The notes: a model not told the origin generated them from the letters alone. 27,309 bases of DNA from Didymodactylos carnosus (GCA_905250885.1 CAJNOQ010001949.1:1-27309); one strand, 5' to 3'; counted from the first letter of the stretch, positions 1 through 12,965 are shown. Numbers and translations are program-made.

Positions 1-3000
1 TGAAGCTACATTTGTACTATCAACAGTTGATTGAACATCATTTGGAAATAGCTTTAGAAGATCATCTTTATTAAATGTTGCTGAATTATCCAGCGTTGTT
101 GTTGTCGAACACAACGATAACAAAACAGAACTTTCCCATATTAATGTAACACATAATTTATTTAAATTTTGTAATACACGAAGACCTCTCTCAGTACCCC
201 AATGACTAATTAGTATGCTACGTACATCATTTTGAGTTATTTTACATAACGAAACTAATAACGAAATGTGAGAATGAACGAATGATAAACGATGTAATAG
301 TGGAGTTGACGATGATTGATTTATGGCATCGAGTGGATCAATAGAAGACGATGAAACGGCTTGAGCTAATTCATTTATCAATAATGATCCATCATATTGT
401 CGTCCTTGATAGAATGATGTTAATGACTGCAATATTTCATCAAGATTTGTTATAGCCAGTTCGATTACTTTATTGTCTTTGACGAGTGTCTAAATACAGA
501 AACATCAACCGTGATTAGAAGTAAACATAACCGTATATTAAGTTATTTGTGATCTTTTTATCGATCTTGATCTACACAAACAGAATGTTTCTTTCTTAAA
601 ATACAAACTTACGAGAGTTGATTTACATAAACCGGCAGCACAAATACAAGCTTGACTACTGGGGAAATCAATTGGCAAATTTTTCATATGTAAAATATTT
701 AGCAACGGTATCAGACCGCCTAATTTAACAAATTCTTTTCCGTGATCATCGGTTGTATTGTTGCTAATAACACCCTCGACAAAACGCATTATATTTGTTA
801 TATAATCTAACAATGGCACAGGTATTGGCTCTTCTTTTTGATGCTGTTGTGTGATGGTTTGCTGTAGACGACTATCTGCCGTTGTCATTGTATTCGCTGT
901 TGGTAAATTAGAAACGGCGGAAGAATCAGTTAGAGGTGTACGAGTCGATGTCGGTTGTTGTTCACTAGTCTGTGGTTGGTCTTGATTATTAGCTGCATGT
1001 AAATTGACTAAACGATTAATCGGTAATTCATCATTTGTGGCTTCATCGTCCAAGTCATATTCATCATCAGACGATTGAGCATTACGATCATTATTATTTA
1101 CAGCTGCGGTACGTGTTGCTCGATTTGTTATTCGTATTGTATCGATTGTTTTTGTTGATGAAGAAGAGGAATGAGATTTCTGACAACAATATTTGGGATC
1201 ATTACCCATTTCAACAAGTTGCTCAAGAAGTCGAATAATCGATTTCATTGCTTCTGTACGTAAACTAACTTGATGTCGCATGAGTTCGTCGACAGCATTT
1301 CCTAGACTAGAAGCTGTTCCATACGCTAAAATTATAGAAAAAAGCTCAGTCAACTGAAGATTGAAATTTCTCTCAAGAATACGAAAGCTAAGGCATCTCA
1401 CAGAGGTGAGTAGTTAATAAAGACGAACGAGATGTTCTTTTGACGTTCTTATCGAGAAAAGCACTCCTATTTCCGTGACAGTTTTTGTGACTCGTCAAAC
1501 TTCCTTTTATGGTTCTTTTAGAAAATCAGAGATTAATGAAAATATTTAACGTACCTGTATCAGCACCACGCCTTCGTCGCATAGCTGGTAAATATTCTGG
1601 TGATAATAGTACACGAAATAATTTTTCAAAGGGTTTACATTCCATAAAATTTTCTAAACCTCTTGTATTCAAACATAGAGCACTGAATACATTTGGTAAA
1701 GATGCTAAAACGTCACGTGCTGCTGGCACATCTTTTTTCAGTAGAGCATACATTAAAACATCAGTTAAACCGTTATCTTGTAACGATGATAATTGTGATG
1801 GTTCTTGAAAGATGAACGATGTAACAACGTCTGTGGCCAAATGGAACAACGATGGACCATAATATTCAGCATTACTAATGATATGTTTCAAAGAATTTGG
1901 CAATGAACCGTCCATAATGTGACGAGTTGATTCGACCATTGTCGGTTCAGAAAATGCTTTTTTTAAATAATTTAGTATAGATTTTAAGAGAGCAGCACGC
2001 TGATGATAACACGAGAGGCCAAGTTTCGGTGCTGTAGTTGTGAATTCAAATTTGTCGTCATTTGTCTGTTGATCTCCATCAAAATTTGTGGTGGTTGTTT
2101 TGACTGGCGTGGATATATTTTGCTGTGTATCCATATCGGTTGATGTTTGTTGCTCACCTGATGGATTTGCTTCTCCTGGTGTTCCTGGTGAATTCAACTG
2201 ATAAAAATGAGATGAATCTGATCCAGAAACTTGAGATTGTTGAGTGTCAAGTTTTGGTGTGCGAATAACGAACGGCTGTTCTTTGCGACACTGATTTACT
2301 TCATGCTAAAAAACCCAAATAAACAGTTCGGACATACAACTCATATAAGTCGTTGTAAACGAGTTGGTGTTTAAATGAAGCTTTTTACTCGTGGTCCGTA
2401 GTGTAACACAAGTTGGTAATGCTGTAAATCCATGTAGAGAATATTCAGCGACCGTACTTGTGTTATATTATAGCTCTGTTTTTTGACAATTCTATTCACA
2501 TTTTTTTGACATAGAAAAGCTTCGATTAGAGCAGCGCAGACTAGGTTTCGTACATCGTACTTTCAGTTTACAAGTCCAAGATAGAAGTAACTAAACTACA
2601 GATTTTTTTTTCTTCCTTACTTCAAGTCGGTTGATAAACGCTTGTAAACCATTATTGGCTTGAAATGATGTGACTTCCAGAGTTGTTATTAAGTCAATCA
2701 CTCGCACAGCACGTGTGACAAACTAAAAATGATATCAGAATAGTAACATAAAACAGATAATCGGAAAAAGACAATACCATTATAAAATCTTGAGATTCAT
2801 CATAATAATTAACAACTTTGATCAATGCTTGCATAATACCGCAATTAACTAACGCTTCTCCACCTGAAAATACGAAAAGACATTAAGTAAAAAGACTTTT
2901 TGCTAAGATTAGCGTAACGTACCGGTTTCATAACTTGCCATATGATAAAGAAAGGAAAATAACGCTGTCGATAATGTTTGTGGAAAACGGTCAGCATTAG

Positions 3001-5297
3001 GTCCTGTAAAATCAAGAGCAAACACTATCAGACAGCAGACTAAACAAGAAAGACACGAGACTAACCGGTTAATTTGTCAATACACTGTCTAACAAGCGTT
3101 GGCAAAAAGCCATGGTATGAATTTGCTTGCGTTGCTTCGATAATCTCTTGTAGTCGAGGTGGATGCCTATAAAATACAGAAAGCGTCATAACAGAACAGC
3201 AGAAACGTCTTTACTTACTTCGTAGTTCTTTCAAGATGAATTATAGAAGTCAGTGTTTTCAATGCAGAAGCTTTGATGTCCTAAATGAGAAAAAACATGC
3301 ATTATGTTTTTTGTTTGGCTGTAGTGGAATGAAAGAAGCAAAGTAACAGTTTTTTTATCATGCAAAAACCACTTCGACAAATTTACAGTAAAAAGCTATT
3401 TCATAAAGTGATTTTATTTGTTCAATTCGAAACCTTCATAACTCACAAACACTTTTCCACCATACAATCAATGATACAGCAAACTTAAATTTTGACTGTT
3501 TACTTTTCTACTTACAGTTAGTGTTGTATCTCTGACATTCAAAACTTCGACAAGCTCTTCAATTAGTCCGTCATAAAGAACATTATTTGCATCTTGAATG
3601 GCAATTGAATAGACTAAACCAGAAAAATACATATGTGCATCATCGTTCTTATCTTACAGAAAGAAGTTAATATCACCATACCTAATATCGACAGTGCTTG
3701 TAAACGTGCTTGTATGCATAATAAACGTTGTTCAAAATTCGGAAAGGCATAAGCCAAACGAAGATGAGTAAATAATTTAATCTAAAAAATAATCAAAAGC
3801 AGAATTAGTCTTAATAGCCAATGGTACTCAAAACATGTACAATACCTGTTTATCTTCTACTAACGTAGTGTGTTCAGATAAAACTGTTTCCATGACAGCC
3901 GCTGCATTTTCTCCGGCTGAATGTACATTTGGCACATCAATTTGTTTTGATATTTGTTGTTGCACCTAAGAAAGAAAAATACAAAAATACTGATATAAAG
4001 AGAACATTTAAAACTAATTAACTTACTCCTCCAGATGATGGTTCTGGTTGTGTGACATAAACAAAATGTAAGTTTATAGCATGTTCAGGAAACTCCTAAT
4101 AAAAAATAAAAATTAAGAGCTTGCAGCTAAATAATGAAAAAAAAGCTTTTTCTTACGGATGGATCTCGTATACTACAACATCGTGCTAAGTCAAAGCCAT
4201 TTTCTTTTCCACCCCATGTCTATAACAAAAACAACAATAACATGTACTTCTCCGAGAATTGCTTTTTTTCTTACCTCAGCGAGATAGATTAAACGTGCAA
4301 TGAGTGCTTGTTTTTTTTCTGATTGTAGACGAGTAATAAAATTTGAGCGTTTACTAAATACATATAACAAAGATAATACACTAAGTACAATATGGACATC
4401 TGACGATTGTAATAATAAAATTAGATATTCGATTGAATTATATAAATGTCGTGAATATGAATGTTCAATTAACAGAGCCGTAAAATGAAGTATATCAAGA
4501 ATAAGAAATTTCAGCTAAAGTATAAAGCAAAAATGATAAAGATGTGTATCTTGATAAAAGACAAATTTATTAATTAAACATACTTCTTCATTTTCTTTCC
4601 TATCACAGTTTAACATCCATGTGCCAGTTTTTAAACATGCTTCTTCCAATATTGAATCAAATAAATCTAATGCATCAATCCAATGGTATAATTCACACTA
4701 AATAAACAATCAATAAATAATATCATGTTATGCTATTAATCCAGCGTCATGTTACAACCAGACATAAGAAATGGCAAAACTTTGCTTTAGAAATAAAATA
4801 TTCAGTGTTGAAAGCGAGGGCAGGTCACATCTACAGTGTTAAGAAGGCAATCAACGAGAGTTCTGTTAATTTTATAAATATTTATCAGGAACAACAAAAC
4901 ATGTTTAAAAGTAGTAAGTAAATTCAGAGACAAAATATAGACAAAAAAAAAAATGATGAGCAAAATCAAGGAGCATCTTTAAACAAACTTTTGTGAATTT
5001 CTGTAAGAAAACTCGCTAGAAATGAAGTGTCTAAAATTTCCTTTTATTTAGAAATATTTTTATATTTTATACAAACCTTTCCGATATGCCACAAGGTTAT
5101 TGGTTGTAATAATTCACGTAGTTGTTTTCGGTCGCAATTTTTTAACTTTTCAATAAAATTTTTACAATCTGCAGGCTGTCAAAATACAAATCAAAGAATG
5201 ACACAATGTAAGTGATGACAAATATGTAGATAAGGACTACAAAAATACTCACTGGTTCAAGCAGATATTTTTTGAGTTTCGATCGGTCGATTTTCAT
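1..5297 (-). CDS. HUWE1: HUWE1 HECT E3 ubiquitin ligase, N-terminal 1111 codons (partial, continues past left edge)
   Basis: HUWE1 ubiquitinates p53, MCL1, histones and many other proteins; only its N-terminal helical solenoid (DUF908/DUF913) lies here, and the UBA, WWE and HECT parts are outside. The start is firm: exon 1 encodes [10 protein letters not shown], matching the animal HUWE1 start, then splices to [11 protein letters not shown]. Coding exons on the + axis: 5253-5297, 5077-5175, 4584-4697, 4275-4514, 4157-4219, 4027-4095, 3846-3965, 3682-3781, 3516-3613, 3219-3280, 3066-3166, 2923-3003, 2778-2863, 2621-2722, 1555-2305, 613-1325, 1-489. All junctions are GT-AG and keep frame (3333 nt). 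Diagnostic stretches include [85 protein letters not shown] and VDELMRHQ. An acidic linker ([11 protein letters not shown]) sits where the family has an acidic patch. No frameshift or internal stop was seen. Confidence 0.96.
2306..2620 (-). other. HUWE1 intron (315 bp), no other feature
   Basis: It lies between the exon ending FINRLE and the exon beginning [12 protein letters not shown]. It is phase 0 with GT-AG ends on the minus strand. I see only AT-rich sequence, with no ORF, repeat or RNA gene. Confidence 0.8.
4698..5076 (-). other. HUWE1 intron (379 bp), longest in this gene
   Basis: It separates the exon ending LWHIGK from the exon beginning CELYHW, a junction confirmed by the conserved run across it. 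A 63-codon plus-strand ORF inside (4730-4921) has no recognisable product. Nothing else was seen. Confidence 0.8.
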
Positions 5298-7027
5298 TTT
5301 TTGTTCAAATAAATATCTATAAGAAACTATGAAAATCAACGTAATTTCTAAAGCAAATCCGGAAAAACTTTGCTAAGACTTTGCAGCCAGAATCGAATGA
5401 ATATAGGTTTTTTCTCTTTTTTAAGTGAGCTGCGACTCCCGCAAAAGGTGCTGTCTAATTCTACTTTTATGATCACTTGTGTGAATACTTTACAACTGAA
5501 TGTTGTAATACTCTGTTATTGTGCTTGTGAATATACTCAAAATTCACTGTCGTATATTACATTACATGTGTATGAATCATTGTTAGGCATCTTGATGAAT
5601 AGAGAGAAAAGAAAGCGTCAGAAAGGCCAGCCAATAATTCAAAAACTTCTCCACGTCTCTGTACGTGTTTAATCAAATTCTTCCGAGAGAGTAAAATAAA
5701 CATATGAAAAAATGCGTCATTATTTTCATTTACTTTTTATAATACTAATGCCGGGAAGTGAAATAATTTTTTTAATCCAATCAAATGTTGTCTCAGGACT
5801 TTTAAAAAAGAGTAGTTTTGTCGAATAATTAAATTCCAAATAGAACAATAACCAACTATAATAGAGATTGTATGTTGAACACGTGACATCAAATGCTGTA
5901 AGAAAAAACGGACCATGCACCGTCCCAATGAAAGTTTGCACAGTTTAAGTAATGCCGGATGGGTATTTTGTGGACGACAAAAACTTGTGGTCATTAAGAA
6001 AAAACAAAAATAATTATTTGAAGAATTTATGTATATTAATTGAAGATATTCGTCTTTTTTATTTCTGGTTAATTTAGTTTTATTCTTAATATAAAAGCTA
6101 CTTTCTCCACTATTATGTGAGTGTGTAATAGTATTTTGAAAGATCTAAGACTGATTATGACTAATTACTTTCAGAGTCTTGTCTACAACTATGCATTATT
6201 GTTCGGAAAAGAAGGTTAAATAATTATGAATGATAACAGTGATTTAACGTATGTATCTTGCCATTTATCGACAAATAATCAGTATTTAATAGTACGCCAT
6301 TGAGTCATTGAGTTTTGTAGTATAAAGAAAGAAACCTCTTTAGAATTAATTAAAAGTCAGTATAGATTCTCTCGCTTATGCCTTTCTACGATCACAAAAT
6401 CATATGAATTTAAATGGATTCTATGGTTCTTACCCTCCAAATCACAATAATCGATAGCAGAAAAAGTGTTTCCGATTATTTCTTATCAGAATGAAGGAAT
6501 TTAACTGACAGTTAGTGGGCAAAAACAAATTTCCAATTGCCACTCGATGAAAGATCCGACGAACATTTTTTACGATCACCACTTTTTCTCATTCTAATCC
6601 CAAACACTGTGTTGCAAGAATTGTTACTGAAAGCTTTTGTGTACCTAAATGTTTTACATTTCTGATGGAATTTTATTTGCTTCTTCAGTGATGAAGTCCG
6701 ATATAACTGCACACCCCTTTTCGTTGTGATTTTTACTAAGTAAGAAAATCATAGATATCCATAACAGTTCTAAAAAAAAGTCAGAATATTTTAAATTTTA
6801 AGATTTTTTTTAGTTTTGCAATGCAAGCAGCGTTTGCTTTCCGTTTATTTTTGGTTCCTAGTTTTTCGCTTGGGTACTGGAGATGGTCATTACCTTTTTT
6901 CCAGAGCTAATTTTACTTGTAAGAAAATATAATGCTTAGTAAGCAATCAGATACTGGGATCACTAGGAACATGCTGCGTGCTTTGGTACTCTACTGTTTC
7001 GTAGATAGTGTATGTCTTTCATTTTAG
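5298..7027. other. Divergent intergenic spacer between HUWE1 and TDG
   Basis: This holds the 5' flank of HUWE1 (leftward) and the missing first exon(s) and promoter of the TDG gene (rightward). It is AT-rich with no clear TATA box. Short ORFs occur (plus 5370-5672; minus 5737-5994 and 5726-5941, which overlap in two frames) but none resembles a known family. A possible upstream TDG exon at 6689-6739 is discussed in the findings. Confidence 0.6.
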
Positions 7028-10000
7028 TACTTTCGATAAAGTACAACCGCCACCAGTTGTTTTGAAATTGAAAAAATTTGACGACACTGGACTTGTTCAT
7101 CATTCATCAACGTAGGCAGATATCTTATGCTCTGTTTGATCGGTGAATCTCCTCAACCTGAAATTTTTAGAAGATCATCTACGGATTCTGTAGACGGGAA
7201 TACGAATGTAAGTGGCAATGGATCGTTGCGTGTACGAATAAAAAAGTCTTACCTTAATGGCGATCACAGTGACGATGATTATACGAAGTGAGGCTATTTA
7301 TCCAGTCCATAATGCACCATATATCTTCAAGTTGTCTATGTTTATTTTAGTAATTCACCTGCAGAATCGGGTAAACCGCAAGTGAAACGATCTAAAAAGT
7401 CATCACTATCCCCGTGTGATAATATAAAGTATGTTTGGCACTACATACGACTTTTTCCTTGTAAATAGCTCTATTCTATTATATTTAGCACTCTTTCATC
7501 GTCAGTTTACAATGATTTGGGTTCGAATCAAAAAATAAAAGATGTTGAAAAGCGAAAAACAACAGAAATGACACCGTTATCTGAGTAAGTGTACAGATAA
7601 TGGTTTCACTCCAAGCTCAATCACTCTATCACTATAGATTGAAACCAGAACATTGTATGATTGCTGAACAGTCACCTGCATCACCATTGGTCATTCGGTT
7701 ACGACGATATTCAGAAACGCCAGTAGACAATTCGAACAGGTGATAATGACTTTATTGTTTCGAGATAGAAGAATTTTCGGTAGAATATATATTGTGTCAT
7801 ACAGCGAGTATTTTCGGTCTCAATAAGAGTTGATCCATCGTTGTTAGTTGAGTGCACTGTTTGACTATAGAAAAATGAATACGTTGGCAGTCGCTTTTGA
7901 TCAATGACTTTATAAATAGAATATCGTTGGATTGATGGTCATATCGGACTAAATTGTCTCGAACGCCTTACCGACCATCATATAACTGAAAATACTAACT
8001 ACAGATGCAAGAGGTTATCCTCATTTTTTTTTATGGCAACAATTGTTAGTGTAAAACATAGGGCTATCATTGTTTCGGGACATGATCATAGTCATAACAT
8101 GTCTTTAAATGTGAAATTACGCTTGTATATAGTTGCTGTTACGAAAAAGACTTACATAACAGACTAAACTGTCAAATTCAATGAATAACATAAGCTTGTT
8201 ATACTTTTATTTATTATTTTATCCAATAAAGATATACGACCATATAGTTCAATCATATGGAAGAATTTTTCTTTTCTTTTCTGTTTTTTTTCTCTTTCTT
8301 TCCTTCCAAACATAGAAGTTATTCACAACTATAGACGTCTTTACAGCTGGTCTTTTCATTAATTCTATTAAACTGAACATAATACATAGATATGTCCAAA
8401 CGTCTCTGTATTGTACTGTTAGTAGACACTAAAGAGAAAAAAAAGATACTTCATTTGGGAAAAAATTCCAAGTCGAACTGATATTGTTTTTTTTCCAGTT
8501 ATTTACATAATGAAACATCATTATGCACTGATCAAAATCGATCTCAACTATTATTAAAATTAAAGAAGAATGAACATGGAGAATTGATTAGTGAACATTC
8601 TCACCAATCACCCACAAATCATCAGCATTTAACATCCGATACAAATAATATGTCATTATCACACTTTATTTCATCATCTTTTATGGATACAAATGATAGT
8701 ATATCTCCGATAATACCAACAGATTTAATGAAACCAACTGACCAAAATAATATTCCTTCATCTCCACTACCAATGTCATCTATACAATCAATAATTCAAC
8801 CAACACCAGTGATGAATAATGAGCCACACATTACAAATGTTTTAACCAATTTCTCAATGTCAAATGGATCACCATCATCCCCAATAACAAATTCTCAATG
8901 GGCAGCTATGAACAGTAATAATCCCACCACTTCTCCTATGTAAACCAAAGTCTGAGTCAAATAGAGGTTGTTTTTTTACAGTTTTCTGTTTTTCCTTAGG
9001 TCATCCATGGACGTAGAATCATTACCATCATCGTCAAATAGCCAGCCTGATGTATCGAAGTCAGCTTCATCGAAAGATAAATCAGAAACGTAGGCTTTGG
9101 AGACAACCAATTTAGTAATATCATTGACTTCTTCTTTATTCTTAGACATACAAGAGAATTATTAGATGAAGCGCTAGACAGTGTAAAAAATGTTTTGATG
9201 CAAACGTTTAAAAGAAATCTTGAAAGTGGAAGTGAATTAAGGTTAGTAAAAGAAAATCAGTTATATTTTTTATTTACTGTATTTTTCTTCTCCTATTTAG
9301 TGCTTTAAAAAATACATTGGGATCTGATGAAGTGGCGGAAGCGTTTCTAGCTAAACTAAGACAGTCACTAAAACGTGAATTAGAACAGGAGCATGAACAA
9401 AGAGTAGAGTAAGTGAAATATTCTTCTTTGTTTAATTTTGGTAATGTATGATTTCTTTTCATTATTAGAACAAATAAAGAACCAGTGAATCCGAGTTCAC
9501 CACCTTTGTCAACGAGTATTGCTACGCCACCAACGCCAGTGTCTCCTGTTGTTGTTACCAAAACAGTAAAGAGAAAATCATCAACACCATCAACAAATCC
9601 CAATCGTTTTGATGGTGCGAGTGAAGAAGAATTGACGAAACGTATACTATCAGATATATTAGAGCCAAACTTAGATATTGTCTTTGTAAGTGCATCAATA
9701 CGATCATACACATGACTTAATTAATATTTTTCTGTTTTGATTTTAGGTTGGTATTAATCCAAGTTTGTATGCTGTACATAAAGGTCATCATTATGGTGGG
9801 CCAGGAAATCATTTTTGTAAGATCATTCTAAAAATAAACATTTTTTTTTCAAAACAGTCTCTTGTTTTCTTCTTAAAGGGAAACTATTGCATATGTCTGG
9901 TCTTATACCGAATGCGTTCAATGCGAATGATGATCATCGTTTGCCGCAGTATGGTATCGGATTTACAAATATAGTTCAACGACCAACAAAAGCTGCTTCC

Positions 10001-12375
10001 GATGTGACTAAGTAAGCTGTGATTTTATTTTATTTTCTAAATTTGTATTTTTCTTTTCTCTCCACGCAGAGATGAAATACAACTTGGTGCTGAACTTTTA
10101 CTAGAGAAAATCAAACTTTACAAACCAAAGATTGTTGCATTTAATGGCAGAGGTATACTTCGATTTTTGTCGAGTTAACTCAACATTCTAAATATATGCG
10201 AATTTTAGGTATTTATGAAGTTTATGCTGGTAACAAACATTTTCATTATGGAAAACAACCGGAACTATTTCCGGGCACGGACACCGTAAGTAGTATCTCG
10301 TAATGAGAAATTTTGAATGGTTAAGAATATGGTATAAATTGCATCTTCTTTTATATACGATTTAGCATGTATTTGTTATGCCAAGTTCAAGTGCTCGTTG
10401 TTCTCAGTTGCCGCGTGCTGAAGACAAACTTCCATTTTATGCTGCCTTAAAAAAATTGAAAGAATTTGTTAAAGGAGAAAGAACAGAATTGAACGAAGGA
10501 GAAATAACGTTTCCTGATATAAAGATAAAAGATACAGACGACGTATTACAAAAAACAATTATTCGTATTAGTAATAAACCGTTTAGTGAATTATCATCCG
10601 ATGCACTGAAATCCTATGGTGATAAAATACCAACACAACAACTTGCAACAACGCATCCTGTTAAATCGGAACCGTTGATATATGCCTCACCCACCTCATC
10701 ATCATCGTTAAATAACAATGATCTTGCAACACAAACAATGTCTATATTGAACGATAATTATACGAACTATAATAATAATTTATTATGGCCTGATTCAACG
10801 CGATCATCATCGTTGTCTTACACACCACCTTGTTCTGATAATCAACAGAGAATATATTCACAAAATTCTACAACATCATCAAATCAGTTGTGTAACATCC
10901 CTCAAAAATCTATTTTAATAGCGTCAAATAAACCACAGCAACAGCAAACTTCGTTGACAAATTTGATTAATTCGAATGGATTTTCAAAATCAAGCAACGT
11001 TGCCAATAATAAACAGATGAATGATCTTGTTATCAAAGTTCCTTCGGCTACATCATCTTCATCGATTATACCTAATGGTCAAGAGCAACAAAATATCTAT
11101 TCTCTACCAAATTCATCGCAATCATTACAAATTGTGCTTCAACAACCGTCAAATTCCTATATTGTACAACATCATCCACAAACAGTTTATGTCGGACAAC
11201 ATTCACAGCAGCAGATATCTCAGCAACCCACACAACAATACTCTCACCTTTCGTCTCCGACCATGAATCTAGGTATATCTTGTTTATGACATTCTAGTTG
11301 ACAATTCTTAAATTGCTAAATTTCTCTTAAATTTTATTGTTGACAGTGCATTTAGAGTAGGTGGAAAAAGTTTAGGTTTTAACCAAATGTTGCTCTCTTT
11401 TCAGGCTCAGTCAATAACAACACTGGAATAAGGTCAATAATGACCAATACTTCATCGATTGTACAGCATCATCATCAACCCATAACTGTCAATCAAACAG
11501 TATTAGTTCCATCTTCAATTACACTTGATTCTTCGAATGAATATCAACAACGAAATTCTCCTATGGCAAATTCGATTCATTCTATCGTACAAAATAGTAA
11601 TAACAATACGTCTTACTCTCAAATAATATCTCGTCAAATAATGAATTCAAATGAACCAACGCCATTGAGCAGTGGAATAGCTAATTCATCCGCATCCCCA
11701 GCGTTACAACGTTGTCTTACACCTATTCGCCCTCAGCCATGTAGTTCAGCAAGCAGTATCTCTTCTCAGTCATCCACATTTTCATCATCTTCATCAAATT
11801 CTAGTCATGTTGATATTCAATATCAACAACAACAACAACAACATCAGTCTTCTCGTATAAACATCCAACCACAAATACACACAAATAAAGTTCGTCTATT
11901 ACGACCGGCCGGTGAGCAACAACCAGCAACTATTTATTTTAATAGTTTTGTTAGTCAGGCTAACAGTACAAGTACAATTAACGGACAAACACAATTACCT
12001 CCTTCACCATTTACTTCAAAAATTTCCGCACCTCCAAATCAACAACAAACAATAGCACCAAAAGTTTCTGTTGCTCCGGTCAGCACAGCTACAACAACAA
12101 TTTCGACAATCACAGTAGGGCAGCAGTCAAAAGTTACCACACCAGCTCCATCATCCTCTCAAACGGATAAGCCTACGACTGCCACTCGTCCTTCAACAAT
12201 ATCATTACCCCCATCAATTATTCCATCAACGAGCTATGATGACTGCTATTTTGCACGTTACGAAAGAGATGTGAATAATTATGATGGTATGAAATTTTCT
12301 TATTTAATTGATGATTTGACATCATATAATAAATACAAGCGAACAATACGTTATGTGTCATTGAACGATTTATGA
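7028..12375 (+). CDS. TDG: Thymine-DNA glycosylase (UDG superfamily, MUG/TDG family) with very long N- and C-terminal extensions; 5' end missing
   Basis: TDG removes T or U mispaired with G in the nucleus, starting base-excision repair; in animals with 5-methylcytosine it also removes oxidised 5mC. Exons: 7028-7111, 7171-7287, 7351-7428, 7489-7584, 7638-7739, 8499-8939, 9000-9089, 9146-9241, 9301-9408, 9469-9685, 9747-9816, 9879-10011, 10070-10152, 10209-10285, 10366-11272, 11405-12375 (about 1222 codons; vertebrate TDG has about 410). The core, roughly residues 450-640 of this model, runs [25 protein letters not shown] (catalytic Asn present), [35 protein letters not shown] and [14 protein letters not shown] (base-flipping Arg loop intact). 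The N-terminal part is disordered except for a helical, charged stretch in exons 9146-9408. The last 580 residues are rich in Ser, Gln, Asn and Thr, with a short polyQ. The initiator Met was not found. Confidence 0.92.
7740..8498 (+). other. Long TDG intron (759 bp)
   Basis: The donor follows the exon ending VDNSN and the acceptor is a pyrimidine tract ending CCAG before SYLHNETS. The phase is 2, as in the neighbouring introns. It is more than ten times longer than most TDG introns. No coding exon, transposon end or inverted repeat could be recognised in it. Confidence 0.7.
11273..11404 (+). other. Last TDG intron (132 bp, a multiple of three)
   Basis: GT-AG intron, phase 1, joining MNLG to SVNNNTG inside the low-complexity tail. 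Both flanking exons are in the same frame, but in-frame stops (TGA at 11287-11289) show that it must be removed to reach the last 323 codons. If retained, the protein would end soon after MNLGISCL. Confidence 0.85.
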
Positions 12376-12591
12376 TGAAATTAATGAACAACAAACAAAT
12401 TTCATTTTTATTTTGTACAGATCGTTTTTTTTTTGCGTGTGTCATTTAGTAGCTCTATTCACTGTGAGCATTTCGTTCCTCCTTCAAATGACTTGTTTTT
12501 GTTCGTTTGATCTCTTTTGCCGTGTTTTTGTATGACTTAAAATGAATGATGATTGTATAATCTAAGATCTTTCTTATTCACTGTGCATTAA

Positions 12592-12616
<25 letters not shown>
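12592..12616. repeat. (TC)n microsatellite
   Basis: About 12 uninterrupted TC units in the 3' flank of TDG. Confidence 0.97.
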
Positions 12617-12622
<6 letters not shown>

Positions 12623-12965
12623 GTTCGTAGATGTAAAAAAATTGTTTTCTATCGTTTTTTTTCTGTGTAATGGAATCTCTCGTCTGCGAATGAATAAGTC
12701 ACCTAAAAATATTCTCGAAACTCTTTTTCCATCAGTGACTTGTAAATATAGTTTCATCGAACCATTTTGACCATGCAATAGATTATTTTCTTTGCTGCAT
12801 GTTTTGTGGCTCTCGGGCATTTTTTTATTATTGTGTTTTGCTTTGTTGCGTTTATTTCATAATTTACTTTATTGTGCATAATTTGTTTTTTTCTTGTTTA
12901 TTTCATATATACATAGATATACATGCAGAAATGCATACACACGTACACATACCTACTATCTCTGC

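Noticed and set aside
5370-5672. 100-codon plus-strand ORF
   Set aside because: Cys- and Leu-rich random-looking composition with no family; lies in the divergent spacer.
5737-5994. 85-codon minus-strand ORF with a real ATG upstream of HUWE1, overlapped by a second ORF (5726-5941)
   Set aside because: Both frames are open in the same AT-rich segment, neither resembles a known protein, and neither splices convincingly to HUWE1.
9274-9711. 145-codon minus-strand ORF across TDG exons
   Set aside because: It runs across well-supported plus-strand splice sites and has no family.
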